From: Acidobacteriaceae bacterium
Lineage (GTDB): Bacteria; Acidobacteriota; Terriglobia; Terriglobales; Acidobacteriaceae
Direction of reading: 5' to 3'
Assembly (NCBI GenBank): GCA_003151335.1
Contig: PLXE01000054.1
Span: 1 to 64,000, forward strand
Length of the DNA: 64,000 nt
In this document: positions 56,878 to 64,000 of the stretch, piece by piece
Layout: each line of letters opens with the position of its first letter
Position numbering within the stretch: the first letter of the stretch is position 1
The notes under the pieces: model-generated
What the model was told of the DNA's origin: nothing
The model's database searches: none
Seen by the model: the letters and a program-made list of their open reading frames with translations, nothing else
Translations under genes and position numbers: made by a program

Positions 56878-58683
56878 TCATGCGAACGCGGTTTCGGTGT
56901 AGGTCCCGTAAACGTCGCGCAGGGCCTCGCAAATCTCGCCCACCGTCGCGTACGCCTTCACGGCCTCCACGATGAAAGGCATGGTGTTGGCCGGTGAGAC
57001 CTGGCCGTTCTTGCCGGCCTTCGGTTCCTGCGCTGCGGCTTTCCGCAAGGCATCGAGGCAGCAGCGAACTTGGTCGTTGGAGCGGCGCGCCCGCAACGCC
57101 TTCAGTTTCTTGCTTTGCGCCTGGGCGACTTCTTCGCCGATGTAGAGGATGTTGGGCGCCGGTTCTTCGACGACAAAATCGTTGGCGCCGACCGTGATTT
57201 TCTCTCGCGCTTCGGTGGCGCGCTGGAATTGGTAGCTGGCCTCTGCGATTTCTTTCTGCGGGTAGCCCTTCTCGATGGCCGCGACCATGCCGCCCATGGC
57301 ATCCAGCTTCTCGAAATAATCGAACGCTCCCTTCTCCATGTCGAGCGTGAGGCGTTCCAGGAAGTAGGAGCCACCCAGGGGATCGACGGTCTGCGCGACC
57401 CCCGATTCGTACGCGATGATCTGTTGCGTGCGCAGGGCGATGCGCACCGCCTCTTCCGTCGGTAGCGCCAGCGCTTCGTCGTAGGAGTCGGTGTGCAGCG
57501 ACTGGGTCCCGCCCAGCACCGCGGCCAGCGCCTGAATGGCGACGCGCGCGATGTTGTTCATCGGCTGCTGCGCGGTCAGCGAGACGCCTGCGGTTTGCGA
57601 GTGGAATCGCATCAGCCAGGTGCGCTGGTGCTTGGCTTCGAAGCGGTCTTTCATCAGGCGATACCAGATCTTACGGGCGGCGCGATACTTCGCAAGTTCC
57701 TCGAAGAAATCATTGTGCGCGTTGAAGAAAAAGCTGAGCCGCGGGCCAAACTCATCTACGTCGAGGCCACGACGGCGCGCCCATTCGACGTACTCCACGC
57801 CGTCGTAGATGGTGAAGGCCAACTCCTGCAACGCGGTCGAACCGGCTTCGCGAATGTGATAGCCGCTGATCGAAATCGTGTTGTAGCGCGGCGTGAACTT
57901 GGAACCGAACTCGAAGGTGTCAATCACCAGCCGCATCGAAGGCGCTGGCGGATAGATGTATTCCTTCTGCGCGATGTATTCCTTCAGGATGTCGTTCTGA
58001 ATGGTGCCGGAAATTTTCTTCCAGTCGGCGCCCTGCTTCTCCGCAACCACGAGATACATGGCCCACAAGATCGACGCCGGCGAATTGATGGTCATCGAGA
58101 CCGTCGTCTTCTCCAGATCAATCCCGCCGAACAGGATCTCCATGTCCTCCAGCGAATCGATGGCCACGCCGCACTTGCCGACTTCGCCTTCGCTGAAGGG
58201 ATGATCGCTGTCATAGCCCATCAGCGTGGGCAAATCGAATGCGACGGAAAGGCCGCCGCCGCCGTGGGCCAGTAGATACTTGTAGCGCTCATTGGTCTCC
58301 TCCGGCGAAGCAAAGCCGGAGAACTGGCGCATGGTCCACATCCTGCCGCGGTATCCGGAAGCATGAATGCCGCGCGTGAAGGGCGGCTGGCCGGGATAAT
58401 TCAGGTAGTCTTCGTACTTCCAGTCGGCAGGAAGATCGGCGGGCGTGTAGAGCCGCCGGATCGGCAGGCCAGAGATGGTGGTGTAGCGCGCATGACCGTG
58501 CTCGTCAACGTTGACGCCCGTGGGCGCGCCAATCGGCTTCTCCGGTCCCTTTTCCAGACTCGGAGCGAGCGTTTTCTCGGCCCATTGCTTCTCCGACTCG
58601 GAAGGATGGCGGCCATTCTCGAAGAGATCGGTGACCGGCGATTCGGCCAGAACTTTTCCGTCAGGCTTGCGGCTATCAGACAT
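56878..58683 (-). CDS. methylmalonyl-CoA mutase catalytic (large) subunit, lacking B12 domain
   Basis: '[67 protein letters not shown]', '[51 protein letters not shown]'. Confidence 0.96.
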   Translation of the reverse strand: MSDSRKPDGKVLAESPVTDLFENGRHPSESEKQWAEKTLAPSLEKGPEKPIGAPTGVNVDEHGHARYTTISGLPIRRLYTPADLPADWKYEDYLNYPGQPPFTRGIHASGYRGRMWTMRQFSGFASPEETNERYKYLLAHGGGGLSVAFDLPTLMGYDSDHPFSEGEVGKCGVAIDSLEDMEILFGGIDLEKTTVSMTINSPASILWAMYLVVAEKQGADWKKISGTIQNDILKEYIAQKEYIYPPAPSMRLVIDTFEFGSKFTPRYNTISISGYHIREAGSTALQELAFTIYDGVEYVEWARRRGLDVDEFGPRLSFFFNAHNDFFEELAKYRAARKIWYRLMKDRFEAKHQRTWLMRFHSQTAGVSLTAQQPMNNIARVAIQALAAVLGGTQSLHTDSYDEALALPTEEAVRIALRTQQIIAYESGVAQTVDPLGGSYFLERLTLDMEKGAFDYFEKLDAMGGMVAAIEKGYPQKEIAEASYQFQRATEAREKITVGANDFVVEEPAPNILYIGEEVAQAQSKKLKALRARRSNDQVRCCLDALRKAAAQEPKAGKNGQVSPANTMPFIVEAVKAYATVGEICEALRDVYGTYTETAFA

Positions 58684-58800
58684 GAGCTACCCCATTGGAA
58701 GACGAACCCTACATGCTAGTGGATGCCTCGACCCGGAGCAAGAAGTGACGGCGAGGCGAGATTGTCGCCCCCACCTGAAATCGTCATTGCGAAAGCATTG

Positions 58801-59682
58801 TCAATGTTCAAGCTCCTGCTTACGCTCGTTCAGCATCGCGGCCAGCTCAGAAGCAGAAATGGCTTCGCCTATCATTGTCTGAGTTTTCTGATAGAACTCA
58901 TCGAGTATCATTGCCGTCATTTGCGGAATACTGAGATTGAGTTTGGCCTGCGAGCCATCTTGCCTAGTAATGGTCATACCGTAGCCCCACCCACCAGTTG
59001 CTTGGGACATTTGATCAAGCATTTGTTTGATGTATTCGGGGTAAAAGTGCATCGTGAGTACGACTATTCCGATCACGGAGTTCTCTTGTGCCAACAAAAG
59101 CGGGCCGCCGGAGTTACCGTGGTTGAATGCTGCATTGACGACAACATGTTTGACCGGCCTGCCATGTGATCCGTCTGTTCTGTATCCGGCTACATGGCCG
59201 ACGCTCAGGAGGGGTGTCGCCCCGGTATAGGCAAAAGGATAACCCCAGGTGGATACCTCACTGCCAGGCCGGGGGTCACTTTGAGTCGACAGCGTAAAAC
59301 CCTGTCCCAATGCAACTGCAGGAACCAATATCGCCAAGTCCCTTCCGTCATCTTGTACTATTTTTTTGAACGCAACCTTCTGACTATCAGGAGCCAAAGC
59401 AAATAAATTACTCTTGTTGCATTTTTCGACGACGTGGGCGTTCGTTACGACGAATCCCTGATGTAGCAAGAACCCAGTTCCATAAACAAAGCTTCCGGGC
59501 GGATCGGTGAGCGGGCATACGATCATATAGACGTTCTTGATCGCTTCCCTCTGTTTCGGCCCTGCGGCATCCAAAAGCAATCCAGTCTGGACGGATGTTG
59601 GTATCGAAGTGGGCGTCTGTTGCCCCATAGAGTGGCACGTCAGGAGTGCCAAAGTCACCAGCACGGAGCTGTATCTGAACAT
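58801..59682 (-). CDS. trypsin-like serine protease (secreted, S1 fold)
   Basis: 'GTGFLLHQGFVVTNAHVVEKC', 'GRDLAILV', 'FNHGNSGGPLLLAQENSVIGIV' with signal peptide. Confidence 0.85.
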   Translation of the reverse strand: MFRYSSVLVTLALLTCHSMGQQTPTSIPTSVQTGLLLDAAGPKQREAIKNVYMIVCPLTDPPGSFVYGTGFLLHQGFVVTNAHVVEKCNKSNLFALAPDSQKVAFKKIVQDDGRDLAILVPAVALGQGFTLSTQSDPRPGSEVSTWGYPFAYTGATPLLSVGHVAGYRTDGSHGRPVKHVVVNAAFNHGNSGGPLLLAQENSVIGIVVLTMHFYPEYIKQMLDQMSQATGGWGYGMTITRQDGSQAKLNLSIPQMTAMILDEFYQKTQTMIGEAISASELAAMLNERKQELEH

Positions 59683-59968
59683 GAATGCATCCCCTCACTA
59701 AAGGAACGCTCAAGCAAGCAAACATTGCACAGGAAATCTTCTGCGGCAGCACACCCCAGTTTACCGCCTGGAGAGTCCGCCGGTTGCGTACAATTTGCGC
59801 AAACTTAGCCGCCCTTTCCCAGCACGGTTCTCTTTTGCATAGTCACCTTCACGATAGAGTGTTCACATCTTCGTGCGTCGCTATTGTCTCTGTTTTCTCG
59901 GAATCCAGTTTCCTCCCAGCATCTTCGTCCCGCCGAGCGAAACTACAGCGCTCGGCGGGTGGACCCGA

Positions 59969-62164
59969 TTAATGTTGAAGCGGCGGCTGCGACGGCGGTG
60001 CCTGGTCCGGGGTTTGCGGTGGTGTGTCCGGCTGAGGCGCGGGCGTCACTCCGGGAACCGGGATGGGTGTCAAGTTAGGTTGCGTCAGGTCGTTGGTATT
60101 CGCTGGCACGGTGCCGGGTACCTTCGGCTGGTGTTTCACTTGGGCGGCTTCCGCGTCTGACATGTCAATGCCGAGCTTGGCTAAAGTCTCGGCGGTAGAT
60201 AAATCGAGTTGCACCTTCGACTTCTCGTAATTGGTGGCCGCCGCCAGGACATTCGACTCCGCCTGAGTCAAGTTGGAGGACGATTGCAACACCAGCGTGC
60301 TGGTGGAAGCGCCCATGCGCAGTTTTTTCTGCTCGGCATCCAGGCTCTGGGCGGCGTAGTCGCGGGCCGCCAGTGCCGCTTGCAGTCCCACGTAGTTCTG
60401 TTGCATGGCGAATTGCGCCTGCCGCACTTGCAGCCGGATGGTGTTTTCGGTTTGCTGCAAACTCATCTGCGCCTGGCGATATTCCAATAATGAGCGCACC
60501 TGGTCGGCCTGAATCTGGCGGTTACGCAGCGGAATGTTGATATTGATTCCGACTCCTTTGTCCGGCGCACTGCTGTTGAACAGATTGCCGAACGCGTCGC
60601 TGTAACCGGTTGTCGGGAACGATCCTGGCGGCGGGCAACCCCGACTGGTATTCGTACACAAAGGGTTCTGCGGTCCAGCCAGAGCGGAAGCGCCATAGAA
60701 AGCGTACAAGTCGACCGTCGGCAATAACTGGTTGCGAATCGACTTGCGTGAGATTTCGTTGTTGGTGAGGGTGAGGCGCGCGGTGGTGATCTCGGGACGT
60801 TGCTTCAAGGCTTCGTCGATCAGGTCCTCCACCGGCCGCACCTCGTACTGTTCGGATGTACTCAGGGTGTCCGTGGGAATTACGGGCGCAACGGCGAGCA
60901 TAGGGTCGGCCATGTTGCGGGTGATCGCGTTCTTCATGAGCAGTTGTTGCAACTGCAGATTCACTTGCGCGGTAATCAGGTTTTGCTTGGCCGTGGCCAC
61001 GGCACTCTGCGACTGGACCACAGTCAGCGGAGCCAGCGTCCCGGCGGCCACTTGCTTCTGATTGTCGGAAAGCGTCTTGTTGGTGAGATCGAGGGCACGC
61101 TGCTGTACGGTCACGTTGGAGTACGCATTCACCAGGTCCCAGTAGATGTTCTCGATCTGCGATACCGTCTGGATGATCTGCTGACGAAAGGTGACATCTT
61201 CGATCTCACGGTTGTTTCTGGCAATGCGGATCCATCGCAGGTTGGGATCGTAGCCGAATCCCGAGAGCAGGTGCTGGCGCACTTCAAAGCGGAAGTTCGG
61301 GGTCAGGGTAGGATTCAAAGTATTGAAAAGGGAATTCGACGCTGCGCGGTTGTTATTGAAACCCACCGTCATCAAGGTCCCGGTAGAAAATCCCTGGCTG
61401 TAGAGGAAGTTGGCCGTTGTCGTGTTTTGGGTCAGAACATTGGTGCCGGTGAAGATGGTATTGGCCTCTGGCGTGGTGGCGTGCTCAATCGATACCGTTC
61501 CCGAAAGTACGGGATCATAGTTGTCAAGCGGGGGGCCTTCGCCCTGCGTGGACGCGACAATGCCCCCCACTCCCGCACCGGCCCCGCCAACTCCGATGGT
61601 CGTGCCACCTGCGCCGCCGCCCGTGGTTCCCGTGGTGGAGGTGCCAGTGCCACCAGCCGACGTCGTACCGGTGGCTCCGCCGGGGGTGCCCTGGACCAAG
61701 CCGGTATTCACGCCGAGCGCAAACGCTCCCGAACTCGTCCGCAGAATGTCGGTATCGGCAATGGACAGGTTGTAGCGCTGAATGCCGATGTCAAGGTTGT
61801 TTTCCAGCGCCATCGCGACCGCATCGTTCAGCGACAAGTACATGCTGCCGTCTTTCATCAACTGGTCGATGCGGGCGGAGTTGGTCACGTTCAGTGGAGC
61901 AACATCGCGCGCCGTATAAACCACGAACGGATTGGGAAATTGCCGCTTGCCCCGGGTGTAGTCCTGATCGGAATAAACACGAGCATTGTGCTGTGGCGCC
62001 GGCGCCTGAGGCAGCGGGGTCAGCGGCGGGTTGTTGGGCGCGGTTTGCGGCGATGCGTTCTGGGCAAAACTCGCAGTGGCAAGTATCCCCAGCAGAAATG
62101 CAGATACCAGGATTGAGCTGACCGGCCTGACGGACTTAGAACCAGACATTCTTTCGTCTCCCAA
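59969..62164 (-). CDS. TolC-family outer membrane efflux protein with Gly/Thr-rich insertion
   Basis: 'LSLNDAVAMALENNLDIGIQRYNLSIA', 'DLVNAYSNVTVQQRALDLTNKTLSDNQKQVAAGTLAPLTVVQSQSAVATAKQNLITAQ'; low-complexity 'TPGGATGTTSAGGTGTSTTGTTGGGAGGTT'. Confidence 0.9.
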   Translation of the reverse strand: MGDERMSGSKSVRPVSSILVSAFLLGILATASFAQNASPQTAPNNPPLTPLPQAPAPQHNARVYSDQDYTRGKRQFPNPFVVYTARDVAPLNVTNSARIDQLMKDGSMYLSLNDAVAMALENNLDIGIQRYNLSIADTDILRTSSGAFALGVNTGLVQGTPGGATGTTSAGGTGTSTTGTTGGGAGGTTIGVGGAGAGVGGIVASTQGEGPPLDNYDPVLSGTVSIEHATTPEANTIFTGTNVLTQNTTTANFLYSQGFSTGTLMTVGFNNNRAASNSLFNTLNPTLTPNFRFEVRQHLLSGFGYDPNLRWIRIARNNREIEDVTFRQQIIQTVSQIENIYWDLVNAYSNVTVQQRALDLTNKTLSDNQKQVAAGTLAPLTVVQSQSAVATAKQNLITAQVNLQLQQLLMKNAITRNMADPMLAVAPVIPTDTLSTSEQYEVRPVEDLIDEALKQRPEITTARLTLTNNEISRKSIRNQLLPTVDLYAFYGASALAGPQNPLCTNTSRGCPPPGSFPTTGYSDAFGNLFNSSAPDKGVGININIPLRNRQIQADQVRSLLEYRQAQMSLQQTENTIRLQVRQAQFAMQQNYVGLQAALAARDYAAQSLDAEQKKLRMGASTSTLVLQSSSNLTQAESNVLAAATNYEKSKVQLDLSTAETLAKLGIDMSDAEAAQVKHQPKVPGTVPANTNDLTQPNLTPIPVPGVTPAPQPDTPPQTPDQAPPSQPPLQH

Positions 62165-62394
62165 AAAAATGCGTTAGAGTACTTTGGGTTTCGCGTCTTT
62201 CACCTGCTTCCTGTCGCCTTATCTCTGATGCGGCAGAATTCGCAAGGAAGCGATCTCAGATGACGCCGCAGAGGCGGGGAAACCGTTACCAACCTCGTAA
62301 GCAGCAGGAAATGTCATAGTATAGCTGACACACTGCCGCCGCTTGCGGAAGGTATGTGCACAAGATTGAAATTCAGACTGAAAGGAACGCCTCG

Positions 62395-63111
62395 ATGAAA
62401 CGCCTTTTTGCGAGTTTCGCGATTCTGGTTTTGTGGGCCCTTCCTGGTTTTGCGCAGCAACCGGCCGCTGCTCCGCCGCAGCCGTCCACCCATCACGCCG
62501 TCAAGACTCTGCCACCGCCCTCCGCCGATGCCATCTGGGCTGACCTCATGGAAGGCAATAAGCGGTTCATGGCCGGCAAGCCCAAGGCCCGCCAGTTGGT
62601 CAGTCTGCGCGCAAGCCTCGCCAGCAGCCAGCATCCCAATGTAATCGTGTTGGCGTGCTCCGACAGTCGCGTGGCGCCGGAGTTAGTGTTTGACAAGAGC
62701 CTCGGCGAACTGTTCGTAGTGCGCTCAGCCGGAAATATCGCTGACGCCATCGGGGTGGGCAGCATCGAGTATGCGGTGGAACATCTGGGCAGCAGCGTGC
62801 TCGTTGTGATGGGCCACACCAAGTGCGGGGCCGTGACCGCCGCGTGCTCGGGCGAAAAAATGCCATCCGCGAGCCTGCAAACCATCGTGGACAAGATCGA
62901 TCCTGCGGTTGCTATCGCCGCCAAATCCGCCAAAGGCAATGAGCTGATCGAAGACGCGATCGTGCAAAACGTCCATCGCAGCGCCCAGGACGTGCTCGCC
63001 AGCAGCGAGATCCTGCAGCATTTTGTGGCAGACGGGAAACTCAAAGTGATTGAGGCGGAGTATCAGTTGGATAGCGGAGCCGTGGTCCGGCTGGACAAGG
63101 CGCAGCATTGA
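62395..63111 (+). CDS. beta-class carbonic anhydrase with signal peptide
   Basis: 'VLACSDSRVAPELVFDKSLGELFVVRSAGNIADAIGVGSIEYAVEHLGSSVLVVMGHTKCGAVTAAC'; N-terminal 'MKRLFASFAILVLWALPGFAQQ'. Confidence 0.94.
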   Translation: MKRLFASFAILVLWALPGFAQQPAAAPPQPSTHHAVKTLPPPSADAIWADLMEGNKRFMAGKPKARQLVSLRASLASSQHPNVIVLACSDSRVAPELVFDKSLGELFVVRSAGNIADAIGVGSIEYAVEHLGSSVLVVMGHTKCGAVTAACSGEKMPSASLQTIVDKIDPAVAIAAKSAKGNELIEDAIVQNVHRSAQDVLASSEILQHFVADGKLKVIEAEYQLDSGAVVRLDKAQH

Positions 63112-63255
63112 TTTCAGTGCGAATTGTGGCGCTGACTCCCTCGGGGAAGAGTGGCTTTATGGCAGTGAAGTCCGAGATTGCGGCGTCGCTCGCAGCTTTA
63201 CACTGCTTAAGAGAACGCCGCACGCCGGACACCCGGTCTGCTTGCCCCGAATGAT

Positions 63256-64000
63256 GTGAGTCGCAATCTCAAAATCACGCTGGCCTATGACGGATCGGAG
63301 TTTCACGGATGGCAAATCCAACCGGGACTGCGAACTGTGCAGGGCACACTGGCGGAGTGCCTTCAACGGCTGACCAGCGAAGAGGTACTACCGCAAGGCT
63401 CGGGGCGCACCGATGCGGGTGTCCATGCGCTGGCCCAGGTCGCGTCGGTGAGGCTTGAGAGTCCGATTCCAGAGCGAAACCTGGTCATCGCGCTGAACGA
63501 TGTGCTTCCCCCTTCGGTGCGGGTAAATGGCGTGGAGGTGGTCGGGGACGACTTCCACGCGCGGCATTCCGCCAAGGCGAAAACCTACCGCTATCGCATT
63601 TATCGCAAGGATATTTGCCCGCCATTCCTGGCCAGATACGTTTTTCATGACCCCTATCCCATGAACGAAGAGGCGCTCATTCGCGCGTCGGAGCATGTTG
63701 TCGGCAAACACGACTTCACTTCGTTTGCGGCTTCCGACCCGGAGCGTAGCGCACGCATGGCGGAGGGCAGGGAAGCAGAAGCTTCCCATTCTGGAATCAC
63801 GACGAATGTGCGCACCATTCACTTTTCGCAGTGGATGAGAACGGACGAGGAGCTGGTTTACACTGTGCGCGGAGATGGTTTCTTGCACCACATGGTGCGA
63901 AACCTCGTCGGTACTTTTTTGCAGGTCGGAAAAGGTGCATTGCAGATCGAGCATGTGCCGGAGATTCTCGACGCCCGCAATCGCAGCGCGGCCGGCCCTA
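63256..64000 (+). CDS. truA: tRNA pseudouridine(38-40) synthase, partial (runs off window)
   Basis: GTG start at 63256: VSRNLKITLAYDGSEFHGWQIQPGLRTVQGTLAECLQRLTSEEVLPQGSGRTDAGVHALAQVASVRL; absent from the ORF track on the + strand. Confidence 0.92.
   Translation, partial: MSRNLKITLAYDGSEFHGWQIQPGLRTVQGTLAECLQRLTSEEVLPQGSGRTDAGVHALAQVASVRLESPIPERNLVIALNDVLPPSVRVNGVEVVGDDFHARHSAKAKTYRYRIYRKDICPPFLARYVFHDPYPMNEEALIRASEHVVGKHDFTSFAASDPERSARMAEGREAEASHSGITTNVRTIHFSQWMRTDEELVYTVRGDGFLHHMVRNLVGTFLQVGKGALQIEHVPEILDARNRSAAGP

Overview
64-kb window from a GC-rich bacterial chromosome, most likely an Acidobacteriota (inferred from gene content and repeat style; not tested). The left ~5.6 kb is accessory DNA: an IS1380-type transposase, zinc-ribbon and hypothetical genes, an excisionase-like HTH protein and a tyrosine integrase whose 3' end runs into a tRNA-Leu(UAG) gene. 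The rest is mainly housekeeping: amt-glnB-glnD, a methionine/aspartate-family operon (trans-sulfuration enzyme, ACT-less aspartokinase-homoserine dehydrogenase fusion, second trans-sulfuration enzyme), folP, dacB, pruA, pgeF, thiE, ppk1, PBP1, hutH, acyl-CoA/branched-chain catabolism genes, split methylmalonyl-CoA mutase, TolC, a secreted beta-carbonic anhydrase and a partial truA. The strongest unannotated signal is upstream of the methionine operon (14401-14646): a promoter, a 25-aa leader ORF with a Met-Phe-Met-Ala-Met-Cys cluster, a 12-bp antiterminator pairing and a GC stem plus T-run terminator. This is a textbook ribosome-mediated attenuator layout. Other notable items are a 193-bp MITE-like element with 32-bp terminal inverted repeats, a junction of two truncated PLP-enzyme genes, an integrase whose C-terminus is encoded by tRNA antisense, a secreted alpha/alpha-toroid multidomain protein, and several dispersed intergenic palindromes. 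All calls come from reading the sequence and supplied ORFs; no database searches were run.
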